Made by a program: the position numbers and the translations under genes
Assembly: GCA_946547205.1 (NCBI GenBank)
Contig: CAMNPA010000074.1
Span: 1 to 6,499, forward strand
Source: an uncultured Selenomonadales bacterium
GTDB taxonomy: Bacteria; Bacillota; Negativicutes; Selenomonadales; Selenomonadaceae
Direction: 5' to 3'
DNA: 6,499 nt
Shown: positions 1-5,282 of the stretch, in pieces
Numbering within the stretch: the stretch's first letter is position 1
Layout of the letters: each line of letters opens with the position of its first letter
Notes under the pieces: model-generated
What the model was told of the DNA's origin: nothing
Databases searched by the model: none
The model's input: only the letters and a program-made list of their open reading frames with translations

Positions 1-917
1 GTGCAGATGTCGCGAGTACGGTAGCGAATCAACGGGAACGCCTTTTTGTCCAGCGCAGTGAAAACCAATTCGCCTTGCGTGCCTTCGGGCAAAACTTCGC
101 CGGTTTTGGGATCGATTATTTCGGCAAGGAAGTGATCTTCGTTGATGTGCATACCGTGTTGCTCCGAACATTCAAACGAGACGCCGGGACCGCTGATTTC
201 CGTCAAGCCGTAGATGTCGTAAGCTTTAATGCCCAACGTTTTTTCGATGTCGCGGCGCATTTCTTCCGACCAGGCTTCTGCACCGAATATGCCGGCTTTT
301 AGCGGAATATCTTCGGGTTTGTAGCCCATTTCCTTCAACGTTTCGCCGATGTAAGCCGCATAGCTCGGCGTGCAACAGAGAATCGTCGCGTGCAAGTCCA
401 TGATGAACATAATCTGCCGCTCGGTATTGCCGGAGCTTGTCGGGATTGTCAAGCAGCCAACTTTGTGAGAGCCGCCGTCAAGACCGGGACCGCCCGTGAA
501 AAGTCCGTAGCCGTAAGAAACTTGGCAAACATCATCAGCAGTGCCGCCTGCCGCGCAGATTGCTCGCGCAGTGCAGTCTTCCCAAAGGTCAATGTCTTCC
601 TGCGTGTAAAATGCAACGACGCGTTTGCCTGTCGTCCCCGACGTGGATTGAATGCGCACACAGTCTTTCAGCGGAACGGCAAGCAGACCGTAAGGATAAA
701 CCTCGCGCAAATCAGCCTTCGACATGAACGGGAGCTTGTACAAATCCGCCGTCGATTTTATGTCGTCCGGTGTGACGCCGTGAGCTTCCATCTTTTGGCG
801 ATAATAGGGCACGTTGTCCCACACGTAGCGCACTTGTTTAGGCAACAGCTCATCTTGCAACGCCTTGATCTTTTCGAGCGGCATGCACTCAATTTCCTCT
901 TGAAAATAATTTCCCAT
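1..917 (-). CDS. paaK: Phenylacetate--CoA ligase, N-terminal 305 codons (cut by window edge)
   Basis: An open minus-strand frame runs off the left edge: 305 codons plus two bases, against roughly 430 residues for the family. It is an AMP-forming enzyme that activates aryl acids (phenylacetate, or indoleacetate in anaerobes) to the CoA thioester through an acyl-adenylate in the cytoplasm. Visible motifs are the N-terminal VPYYRQKM segment (residues 36-43), the nucleotide-binding loop STSGTTGKR (91-99), SYGYGLFTGGPG (134-145), FGAEAWSEEMR (211-221), the adenylate motif YDIYGLTEISGPG (233-245) and RYRTRDIC (298-305), where the sequence ends. The ATG at 917-915 is preceded by GGAGGT (930-925) with a 7-nt gap, which fixes the start. 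It lies divergent to the small ORF at 1022. Anaerobes often pair this gene with indolepyruvate oxidoreductase genes, but those would lie outside the window. I see no clear promoter of its own upstream. Family assignment is firm; the exact substrate is not determined. Confidence 0.93.
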   Translation of the reverse strand, partial: MGNYFQEEIECMPLEKIKALQDELLPKQVRYVWDNVPYYRQKMEAHGVTPDDIKSTADLYKLPFMSKADLREVYPYGLLAVPLKDCVRIQSTSGTTGKRVVAFYTQEDIDLWEDCTARAICAAGGTADDVCQVSYGYGLFTGGPGLDGGSHKVGCLTIPTSSGNTERQIMFIMDLHATILCCTPSYAAYIGETLKEMGYKPEDIPLKAGIFGAEAWSEEMRRDIEKTLGIKAYDIYGLTEISGPGVSFECSEQHGMHINEDHFLAEIIDPKTGEVLPEGTQGELVFTALDKKAFPLIRYRTRDIC

Positions 918-943
918 TCAAACTACCTCCGTGAAACTTCAGC

Positions 944-972
944 TTGTCAAAAATTTTGACGCGCTGTAAAAT
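944..972 (+). promoter_or_regulatory. Sigma-A type promoter of the small ORF
   Basis: The -35 TTGTCA (944-949) and the -10 TAAAAT (967-972) are separated by exactly 17 nt. The expected start is near 979, giving a leader of about 43 nt before the ATG at 1022 and a message of about 210 nt ending at the terminator at 1189. The promoter is the only good one found upstream of the small ORF and lies in the gap between two divergent genes. Confidence 0.65.
946..960. promoter_or_regulatory. Perfect 15-bp palindrome overlapping the -35 box
   Basis: GTCAAAA-A-TTTTGAC is a perfect inverted repeat that covers the second half of the -35 hexamer and the first part of the spacer of the small-ORF promoter. 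It also lies 29 nt upstream of the paaK start codon on the other strand. It could be an operator serving one or both divergent genes. A/T-rich palindromes arise easily by chance, so this is weakly supported. Confidence 0.25.
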
Positions 973-990
973 ACTGCTAATCCGTCGTTA

Positions 991-1018
991 ACCCTCTAGC
1001 GTGATGAAAGGGGGTGAT
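991..1018 (+). promoter_or_regulatory. Leader hairpin that buries the small ORF's Shine-Dalgarno
   Basis: ACCCTCT (991-997) can pair with AGGGGGT (1009-1015) as a 7-bp stem with one G-U pair and an 11-nt loop. The right arm contains the GGGGG of a very strong ribosome site, GGGGGTGAT (1010-1018), placed ahead of the ATG at 1022. The message would therefore be translated poorly until the stem opens. Self-sequestered ribosome sites are a known trait of type I toxin mRNAs. The related decayed copy at 1349-1380 keeps the left arm but has lost the matching G run. Confidence 0.5.
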
Positions 1019-1021
1019 TGT

Positions 1022-1111
1022 ATGGACGGTCTCATAGAAATCCTGAAAATGGCAGTGGCGAACGTTCTCGGACGCTACGCCTACGACTGGCTCAAAAAAT
1101 TTTTCAAGTAA
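1022..1111 (+). CDS. 29-residue amphipathic peptide, probable type I toxin (Fst-like)
   Basis: A 29-codon ORF starts MDGLIEILKM and ends DWLKKFFK. It is too short for ordinary gene callers. It has a complete transcription unit: a TTGTCA/TAAAAT promoter at 944-972, an extended ribosome site GGGGGTGAT at 1010-1018, and a strong terminator at 1145-1189. The peptide can form an amphipathic helix with hydrophobic residues spaced three to four apart, and it has a basic aromatic tail. Net charge is about +2. The G-x5-WLKK pattern at residues 17-26 recalls the G...WL ending of Fst/Ldr family membrane toxins, but E6, K9, R18 and D22 make the helix more surface-seeking than transmembrane. Three antisense promoters face it from the right, and a 16-nt copy of its start region (1015-1030) recurs at 1199-1214 inside the predicted antisense RNA. 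The toxin role is inferred from this layout; alternatives are a signalling or leader peptide. Confidence 0.68.
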   Translation: MDGLIEILKMAVANVLGRYAYDWLKKFFK

Positions 1112-1144
1112 CAACTGAGCCGGAATCGCGTCCTTAAGCGACGC

Positions 1145-1189
1145 ATCCCCCAAGAGGTTTGATCGGAACCTGCTTGGGGGATTTTTTTT
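1145..1189 (+). terminator. Strong intrinsic terminator of the small ORF
   Basis: The arms are 1145-1159 and 1167-1182, forming a 15-bp stem (ATCCCCCAAGAGGTT) with one bulged G at 1172, a 7-nt loop, and eight T residues at 1182-1189. On the minus strand the same hairpin forms, but it is followed by GCGTCGC rather than T residues, so it should stop antisense transcription less sharply. A smaller GCGTC/GACGC hairpin sits just before it on the plus strand. Confidence 0.88.
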
Positions 1190-1228
1190 GCCGCCGTTTG
1201 ATTGTATGGACGGTAGATCTCTTTGTCT
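1145..1228 (-). ncRNA. Antisense RNA 1, predicted antitoxin RNA overlapping the toxin mRNA 3' end
   Basis: An RNA starting near 1228 from the promoter at 1235-1263 would be roughly 85-95 nt long. Its nucleotides from about 15 to 30 are the exact complement of TGATTGTATGGACGGT, the toxin's ribosome site and start codon at 1015-1030, because that 16-mer is repeated at 1199-1214. Its 3' part is the perfect complement of the toxin mRNA terminator region. This two-contact design is the one described for RNA II of the pAD1 par locus. The 3' end is uncertain because the hairpin lacks a U tract on this strand; read-through would make a full-length cis-antisense RNA and could continue into paaK. Confidence 0.5.
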
Positions 1229-1241
1229 GTCGAGATTATAA
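1206..1241 (+). pseudogene. Relic toxin start, 11 codons
   Basis: This stretch repeats the toxin's ATG GAC GGT exactly, then runs only 11 codons to a TAA and ends at the antisense promoter. It has no ribosome site, since the GGGGG of the intact copy is absent. I read it as a remnant kept because its complement is the antisense contact site, not as a gene. Confidence 0.5.
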
Positions 1242-1263
1242 ACGCTGAAGAAATTTTTGGCAA
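1235..1263 (-). promoter_or_regulatory. Antisense promoter 1
   Basis: Read on the minus strand, -35 TTGCCA (1263-1258), a 17-nt spacer and -10 TATAAT (1240-1235). An AAAATTTTC tract lies directly upstream and resembles an UP element. The expected start is near 1228, with transcription running toward the small ORF. It is the leftmost of three copies that share both hexamers and the spacer length. Confidence 0.75.
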
Positions 1264-1284
1264 GAAAATTTTATGCAACGTTCC

Positions 1285-1327
1285 ATAAACGACAAATCCC
1301 TCAAGAAGTTTGCACCGCTTGAGAGAT
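1285..1327 (-). terminator. Minus-strand terminator hairpin of antisense RNA 2
   Basis: On the minus strand ATCTCTCAAG (1327-1318) pairs fully with CTTGAGGGAT (1305-1296) as 10 bp with one G-U, closing a 12-nt loop, followed by TTGTCGTTTAT. The plus-strand RNA would have a C-A mismatch at the same place. The T tract is interrupted, so termination may be partial. Confidence 0.5.
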
Positions 1328-1393
1328 TTTGCCGTTTCCGCCGATAACCCTCTATTGTTCGTTCGGAAAGTGGTGATTACATGGACATTATCT
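1285..1393 (-). ncRNA. Antisense RNA 2, predicted trans-acting against the toxin leader
   Basis: An RNA of about 109 nt is predicted from a start near 1393 to the hairpin at 1327-1296. Its 5' half is a near complement of the whole toxin leader: it includes GTCCAT, then AATCACC opposite the ribosome site, and TAGAGGGTTA, the exact complement of 989-998. It does not overlap the toxin gene, so it would have to act in trans. Its target contacts include the arm that hides the toxin's ribosome site. Confidence 0.45.
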
Positions 1394-1413
1394 GTAGCAA
1401 TTATATGCGCTGA
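1381..1413 (+). pseudogene. Relic toxin start, 10 codons
   Basis: The leader here is the better preserved of the duplicates: AACCCTCT, then GGAAAGTGGTGATT, then an ATG. The frame reads MDIICSNYMR and stops. No plus-strand promoter of good quality is visible upstream. It is likely a dead toxin copy whose complement serves antisense RNA 2; translation as a 10-residue peptide cannot be excluded. Confidence 0.45.
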
Positions 1414-1428
1414 AAAAATTTTTGGCAA
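1400..1428 (-). promoter_or_regulatory. Antisense promoter 2
   Basis: On the minus strand, TTGCCA (1428-1423), 17 nt, TATAAT (1405-1400), with an AAAAATTTTC tract upstream. The expected start is near 1393. Both hexamers match those of antisense promoters 1 and 3. Confidence 0.75.
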
Positions 1429-1450
1429 GAAAATTTTTCGCGGCGTCCAT

Positions 1451-1491
1451 AAACGACAAATCCCCCAAGAAGTTTGCACCGCTTGAGAGAT
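1451..1491 (-). terminator. Minus-strand terminator hairpin of antisense RNA 3
   Basis: ATCTCTCAAG (1491-1482) pairs with CTTGGGGGAT (1469-1460) as an unbroken 10-bp stem with two G-U pairs, followed by TTGTCGTTTAT. On the plus strand the same positions give two C-A mismatches, so the stem is intact only in a minus-strand RNA. Confidence 0.5.
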
Positions 1492-1520
1492 TCGTTTGAT
1501 TGTAAGATGATTTTATAGGC
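1451..1520 (-). ncRNA. Antisense RNA 3, shortest of the three
   Basis: An RNA of about 70 nt is predicted from a start near 1520 to the hairpin at 1491-1460 and its T-containing tail. It retains TACAATCA and the hairpin with loop CGGTGCAAACTT, but its start-codon complement is broken (CATCTTACAATC instead of CATACAATC). It may be decaying, or may have diverged toward another target. Confidence 0.4.
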
Positions 1521-1526
1521 AATGTC

Positions 1527-1555
1527 ATTATACATGCCGAAAAAAATTTTGGCAA
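1527..1555 (-). promoter_or_regulatory. Antisense promoter 3, just after the ade stop codon
   Basis: On the minus strand, TTGCCA (1555-1550), 17 nt, TATAAT (1532-1527), with an AAAAATTTTTC tract upstream. The -35 begins only 19 nt after the ade stop. The expected start is near 1520. I see no terminator between ade and this promoter, so ade transcripts could also run into the array. Confidence 0.72.
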
Positions 1556-1574
1556 GAAAAATTTTCGCGGCGAA

Positions 1575-3308
1575 TCAATTTTCAATCGGTATCAAGCTGA
1601 ACGTCGCATAGTCGAACAAGCCGCGAGCCGTCAATTTTATTTCGGGAATGACCGGCAAACTCATAAATGTCAACGTCATCACCGGCTCAACATTTGCGCT
1701 GATACCAAGTTCCGCGTGAGCTTTGGCGTGCAGGTCGTCGAGTTTATCTTTGAGTTCTTCGCCCGTCAAATCGCTCATCAAGCCCGCAATCGGCAACGCA
1801 ATCGACGCAATGACTTCGCCGCCGTTAACCAAAACCATGCCGCCTTCAAGTTCAATCAGCGCGTTGACGGCAGAAAAAATTTCGTCGTTGTTCACGCCCG
1901 CCGCGATGATGTTGTGCGAATCGTGCGCGACTGAAACTGCGATTGCTCCGCGTTTGATGCCGTAGCCGCCCAAAAGTCCGAGCCCGATTTTTCCCGTCAA
2001 GTGATGACGTTCAATCACCGCGACTTTGCAAATGTCCCGCGCAGGGTCGAAAACAAAATCGCCGTTATCAAGTTTCACGTCCGCGACAAATTTTTTCGTG
2101 ACGACGCCGCCGGTTTCAATGCCGATGACGTTCACGCGACTTTTAGTCAAATTCATGCGCAGACGGTCGATTGAAAAGTTTTTGACTTTGACGGTGCCGC
2201 GAACGCTTGAAGTGTCGGCAGGAAAAATTTTCGGCAGATAATTTCCGTTCTGCGCAACGAGTTCGCCGCCAATCCAAACGGTGTCAACGTGAAAGTCTTT
2301 CAAATCGTCGAGCAACACCAAATCGGCAAGAGCACCAATTTTTATCGCGCCACGGTCATAAAGTCTGAACGCCTCCGCAACGTTGAGCGTCGCCATTTGA
2401 ATCGCGGTTATCGGGTCAATTCCTTCCGCCACGCACATTTTCAAATTTCTGTTGATGTGTCCGAGCTCAAGAATCGTCTTCGGCTGGCAGTCGTCCGAAC
2501 AAATCAACACGCGTCGAGAATTCGCGGGCGTCACACCTTTAACGAGCGTCTTCAAGTCGTGGCAAGCCGAGCCTTCACGAATCAAAACGTACATGCCCTT
2601 CGCAATTCGTTCGTGCATTTCAGCAAGCGTTCTGCATTCGTGGTCGCCGACAATTTCCGCGCTCATGTAAGCGTTCAAATCTTTGCCCGTGACATTCGGC
2701 GCGTGACCGTCAATCAATTTGCCGTGACGATGCGCGAGCAAAATTTTATCCAAAACTTTTTCATCGGCGTTGATGATTCCCGGCACGTTCATAAATTCGC
2801 CGAGCCCGAAAAAAGTTTCGTCGCCGATAAGTTCCGCCATGTCTTCCGCGTCCAGAGTCGCACCTGTGTCCTCAAACGGCGTGGCGGGCACACAGCTTGG
2901 CATCGAACGAATAATTCGCAACTTCGTCCTCTTGGCGGCGGCGAGCATGTAACGCAGACCGTTAATTCCGCAGACGTTGGCGATCTCGTGCGGGTCGGAA
3001 ATAATCGTCGTCGTGCCGCATGGAACGACAATTCTGCCGAGCTGTTCGGGGCTGATGTACGACGATTCGATATGAATGTGCGCGTCAATGAAACCGGGCG
3101 CGAGAAATTTTCCGTGCGCGTCAAAAATTTTTTCGCCGTCGTATTCAACATTGCCCATGCCGATAATTTTTCCGCCGCTGATTGCGACTTCGCCCGCAGA
3201 AATTTCGCCGCTGAGCACGTTGACGATTTGACAGTTCTTTATGACGAGATCGGCAGGTCGTCTGCCCGCCGCCGCGTCGATTAAATTTTTCAACTCAATT
3301 TTTGTCAT
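1575..3308 (-). CDS. ade: Adenine deaminase
   Basis: This cytoplasmic metal-dependent amidohydrolase converts adenine to hypoxanthine and ammonia in purine salvage. With the ATG at 3308-3306 the protein has 577 residues, the usual length of Firmicutes AdeC enzymes. Metal and catalytic motifs are in order: FIDAHIHIESS (73-83, HxH), SDPHEIANVCG (104-114), DGHAPNVTGKDLNAYM (200-215), GDHECRT (221-227), REGSACHDL (244-252) and SDDCQP (271-276). A C-terminal domain continues to IPIEN. A TTG at 3326 would add six residues, but GGAG overlaps that region and the family starts at the ATG. GGAG lies 12 nt upstream, slightly far. The first 43 codons are duplicated immediately upstream (3406-3537). It follows the histidine kinase on the same strand and probably shares its transcript. 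No terminator is evident after the stop. Confidence 0.96.
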   Translation of the reverse strand: MTKIELKNLIDAAAGRRPADLVIKNCQIVNVLSGEISAGEVAISGGKIIGMGNVEYDGEKIFDAHGKFLAPGFIDAHIHIESSYISPEQLGRIVVPCGTTTIISDPHEIANVCGINGLRYMLAAAKRTKLRIIRSMPSCVPATPFEDTGATLDAEDMAELIGDETFFGLGEFMNVPGIINADEKVLDKILLAHRHGKLIDGHAPNVTGKDLNAYMSAEIVGDHECRTLAEMHERIAKGMYVLIREGSACHDLKTLVKGVTPANSRRVLICSDDCQPKTILELGHINRNLKMCVAEGIDPITAIQMATLNVAEAFRLYDRGAIKIGALADLVLLDDLKDFHVDTVWIGGELVAQNGNYLPKIFPADTSSVRGTVKVKNFSIDRLRMNLTKSRVNVIGIETGGVVTKKFVADVKLDNGDFVFDPARDICKVAVIERHHLTGKIGLGLLGGYGIKRGAIAVSVAHDSHNIIAAGVNNDEIFSAVNALIELEGGMVLVNGGEVIASIALPIAGLMSDLTGEELKDKLDDLHAKAHAELGISANVEPVMTLTFMSLPVIPEIKLTARGLFDYATFSLIPIEN

Positions 3309-3326
3309 GATAGCGGAAGTCTCCAA

Positions 3327-3407
3327 TCACTTTTTCAAATTTATTCTCAACTCAACGGTGAACTTCGTGCCTTCGCCGAACTTTGACTCAACAGAAATTT
3401 TTCCGTC
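3327..3407 (-). pseudogene. Histidine kinase C-terminal fragment (26 codons)
   Basis: The frame reads DGKISVESKFGEGTKFTVEL and on to the stop. It matches the last 26 residues of the intact kinase (405-430) except for two substitutions (A to E, L to F). It has no start codon of its own and overlaps the end of the ade fragment by two bases. It is a leftover of the 229-bp duplication and now forms the upstream flank of intact ade. Confidence 0.85.
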
Positions 3408-3537
3408 ATATTGCGACTTCGCCCGCATGAATTTCGCCGCTAAGCACGTTGACGATTTGATAATTCTTTATGACGAGATCGGCAGGTCGTCTGCCCGCCG
3501 CCGCGTCGATTAAATTTTTCAGCTCAATTTTTTTCAT
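3406..3537 (-). pseudogene. ade 5' fragment, 43 codons
   Basis: This begins MKKIELKNLIDAAAG and ends GEVAI before a TGA created at the duplication joint. It matches residues 1-43 of intact ade apart from three changes (T2K, C26Y, S37H). It retains the same GGAG and ATG arrangement 18 nt after the kinase stop, so it may still be translated as a short useless peptide that separates the kinase from ade. Continued similarity suggests the duplication is moderately recent or is being homogenised. Confidence 0.85.
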
Positions 3538-3555
3538 GATAGCGGAAGTCTCCAA

Positions 3556-4848
3556 TCACTTTTTCAAATTTATTCTCAACTCGACGGTGAACTTCGTACC
3601 TTCGCCGAGCTTCGACGCAACAGAAATTTTTCCGTCGTGAAGTTTGACAATTTCCCACGCGATAGCCAATCCTAAGCCGTTGCCGCCCATTTCACGACTT
3701 CGAGCTTTATCAACACGATAGAACCGCTCAAAAACTTTGTCCAAATCTTCGGGCGCAATGCCAATGCCGGTGTCCATGACCGCGAACACTGCGCGAGTGT
3801 CGTCAACCTTTTCAAGCCGCACGAGAACCACTCCGCCTTCGGGCGTGTACTTAATCGCGTTGTCGACGAGAATTATCGCGAGCTGTTTAATTTTCTGTTC
3901 GTCTGCATTAATCATCACTTTGCGGAAGTCTTCGCCGGAGAGCCGAATATTTTTTTTCTCTGCAATGGGCGTCATCGTGCGAATGACTTGCTTTAAAATT
4001 TCCGTGAGGTCGAGCCGCTGAATCTTGACTTTGAGCGCGTTATTGTCACTTCGCGCGACCATCAGCAAATCGCTCACGAGGTTTGTCATCTTTTTAACTT
4101 CGCTCTTTAAATCTTCGAGCACTTGTCGCAGGAACGGATTTTGGATTGACGGATCGGCGAGCAACAAATCTGCCGACGACATGACAACTGCCAACGGTGT
4201 GCGTAATTCGTGACTTGCGTCCGCCGCGAATTGTTTTTGCCTGTCGTAAGCCTCTTTGATTGGTATCAGTGCACGTCCCGCCATGAAGTAACCGATTGCC
4301 GACGCGATTAACAGTGCGACGAATCCCAAAACTATTTGCGCGTAAGTTGCCTTTTGCAAGCCCGAATAAAGCGCGGTAACGTCTTTGCCAACGTAGAGCG
4401 TCTGCACGGCGTTATCGGTGACAATTTTTTTCGACATCATCATCACGGTTGAAAGCTGTCCCGTTTCGTTCGAGTGAGTGAAAACTTCGACTTGCCCTTC
4501 ATCAATATTCCAGCCTTCGATAACGTCAAGAACGAATTGCTCCAAACGAAAAGACGCCCGCTCAAAACGAACAAGCCGCTTGTCTTCGGTGAAGATGTAG
4601 AAAAACAAGCGGTCGTTGACGGACTTATAGTAGCGGTTTTCGTCGACGGCATCATCGGGATTTTGCAGATAAAACGTCTGTGCTTCGGCGACACCGTTTG
4701 CCGCGTCGGAAAGTTCCTGCGCCTGTTCGGAGAACATTGACCAGTTCATAACCATATGCACGACGAAAATTATTACCGCCAAGAAAATTCCCATTATCAG
4801 CGCGTAGGCAAAGGCGAGTTGCCGCCGACTGCGCCCGAAAATTTCCAT
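3556..4848 (-). CDS. Sensor histidine kinase, membrane-bound
   Basis: This 430-residue kinase pairs with the response regulator at 5541-6230. TM1 covers about 11-34, an extracellular sensor region about 35-167, and TM2 about 168-190. The dimerisation box FAADASHELRTPLA carries the phosphorylated His213. The ATP-binding domain has an N box ILVDNAIKYT (Asn330), G1 DTGIGI (359-364), F box VFERFYR (372-378) and G2 GNGLGLA (389-395). Only about 20 residues separate TM2 from the His box, so no full HAMP linker is present; CiaH-like kinases of Firmicutes are similar in this respect. The sensor region matches no fold I recognise. The ATG is preceded by GGAGG, 4 nt away, and starts 12 nt after the stop of the broken cyclase gene. 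The ligand is unknown. Confidence 0.93.
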   Translation of the reverse strand: MEIFGRSRRQLAFAYALIMGIFLAVIIFVVHMVMNWSMFSEQAQELSDAANGVAEAQTFYLQNPDDAVDENRYYKSVNDRLFFYIFTEDKRLVRFERASFRLEQFVLDVIEGWNIDEGQVEVFTHSNETGQLSTVMMMSKKIVTDNAVQTLYVGKDVTALYSGLQKATYAQIVLGFVALLIASAIGYFMAGRALIPIKEAYDRQKQFAADASHELRTPLAVVMSSADLLLADPSIQNPFLRQVLEDLKSEVKKMTNLVSDLLMVARSDNNALKVKIQRLDLTEILKQVIRTMTPIAEKKNIRLSGEDFRKVMINADEQKIKQLAIILVDNAIKYTPEGGVVLVRLEKVDDTRAVFAVMDTGIGIAPEDLDKVFERFYRVDKARSREMGGNGLGLAIAWEIVKLHDGKISVASKLGEGTKFTVELRINLKK

Positions 4849-4860
4849 AGAGCCTCCGAA

Positions 4861-5250
4861 TTAAATTTCCGCGACAACTCGACAAGGTATGCCGCTGAAG
4901 CCGAGCCAATTCATCGGGTACGTGTGCACCGTGAAATTTTCCGTGACGCCCGCAGAAATTATCTTGCCCAGGTTTGCCAGATTCTCCACGATAAAAACTT
5001 CGTTGCCCGCGCAGAATTCATCGGCTTTTGGATGTTCGGCACCTTTGCGAAGTCCGCGCGCGTCAATGCCGATGATGTGAACTTTTTTCGCAACGAGCAA
5101 TTCAATCAGCTCCCACGACAGCTGCGGATAATTCGTCGAATAATCTTTGCTCCAATATTCGCAGCGGTCAATGGTTGCGGTGTGGAAAAGTACAAAGTCG
5201 CCCGCCGAAATTTTTTCGCGCGTCAAAGGATAAGTCAAATCAATTCGCAT
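4861..5250 (-). pseudogene. Cyclase-family hydrolase, internally deleted copy
   Basis: This 129-codon frame joins the first 15 residues (MRIDLTYPLTREKIS) directly to the C-terminal half (AGDFVLFHT ... GIDARG ... IVENLANL ... to EI). The family, which includes kynurenine formamidase, is normally near 200-220 residues and needs an N-terminal HxGTHxD metal motif. That motif is missing here but survives as HMGTH in the two upstream fragments. The frame is intact, with AGGAG five bases before the ATG supplied by the heptad repeat, so a short protein may be made, but I expect it to be inactive. It lies 12 nt upstream of the kinase start. The C-terminal part has drifted little, so the deletion may be recent. 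Native substrate unknown. Confidence 0.75.
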
Positions 5251-5254
5251 AAAA

Positions 5255-5282
5255 ACTCCTAACTCCTAACTCCAAACTCCTA
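5255..5282. repeat. Heptanucleotide repeat, ACTCCTA type
   Basis: Four consecutive heptamers (ACTCCTA, ACTCCTA, ACTCCAA, ACTCCTA) are present. On the minus strand they read TAGGAGT, giving the TAG stop of the fragment to the right and the AGGAG ribosome site of the frame to the left. Confidence 0.9.

Larger units (their letters stand above)
1199..1572. repeat. Degenerate tandem array of antisense/toxin-leader units
   Basis: Three diverged units follow the intact toxin. The conserved core (the minus-strand promoter, a TTTATGG segment and the hairpin with loop AAGTTTGCACCG) occurs at 1243-1330 and 1408-1492; the third, at 1533-1572, is partial and ends at the ade stop codon. The left part of each unit is a toxin-leader remnant: TGATTGTATGGACGGT at 1199-1214, the fuller AACCCTCT...GGTGATTACATGGAC at 1346-1386, and TGATTGTA at 1497-1504. 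The intact toxin ends in CTCAAAAAATTTTTCAAG (1091-1108), which resembles the promoter spacer CTGAAAAAATTTTTGGCAAG, so all copies appear to descend from one locus. This array fills the 463-bp gap between the small ORF and ade. Confidence 0.8.
3181..3638. repeat. Tandem duplication of the kinase/ade junction, 229-bp unit
   Basis: The copies 3181-3409 and 3410-3638 align at a constant offset of 229 bp with about 12 differences by my count. Each unit holds the first 43 codons of ade, the intergenic ribosome site and the last codons of the kinase gene. Both ends lie at AATTTTTCCG, which occurs at the left end, the middle and the right end, suggesting a microhomology-mediated duplication. Confidence 0.92.

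Noticed and set aside
390..959. Plus-strand 189-codon frame
   Set aside because: It lies opposite paaK, whose minus-strand frame has clear family motifs; no ribosome site or domain is seen.
918..1020. Minus-strand promoter for paaK around TATTTT (975-970)
   Set aside because: No -35-like hexamer lies at 16-18 nt; the nearest TTAACG has a 12-nt spacer.
1081..1479. Minus-strand 132-codon open frame with internal repeats
   Set aside because: It reads antisense through the small ORF, terminator and array; its repeated residues come from the DNA repeats, and it has no ribosome site.
1199..1572. Possible CRISPR array
   Set aside because: There are only three diverged units of over 100 bp, with promoters inside them and no uniform repeat-spacer pattern.
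1388..1585. Minus-strand 65-codon frame
   Set aside because: It crosses two antisense promoters and the end of ade; its repeat-derived lysine/phenylalanine pattern reflects A/T tracts.
2289..3284. Plus-strand 331-codon frame
   Set aside because: It is the antisense shadow of ade, caused by codon bias; ade motifs are unambiguous.
3309..3326. TTG start of ade giving six extra residues
   Set aside because: The GGAG lies within that segment, and the ATG at 3308 matches the family length and the duplicated ade' start.
4756..5262. Plus-strand 168-codon frame
   Set aside because: It spans the antisense of two different genes and has no recognisable domain or start signal.
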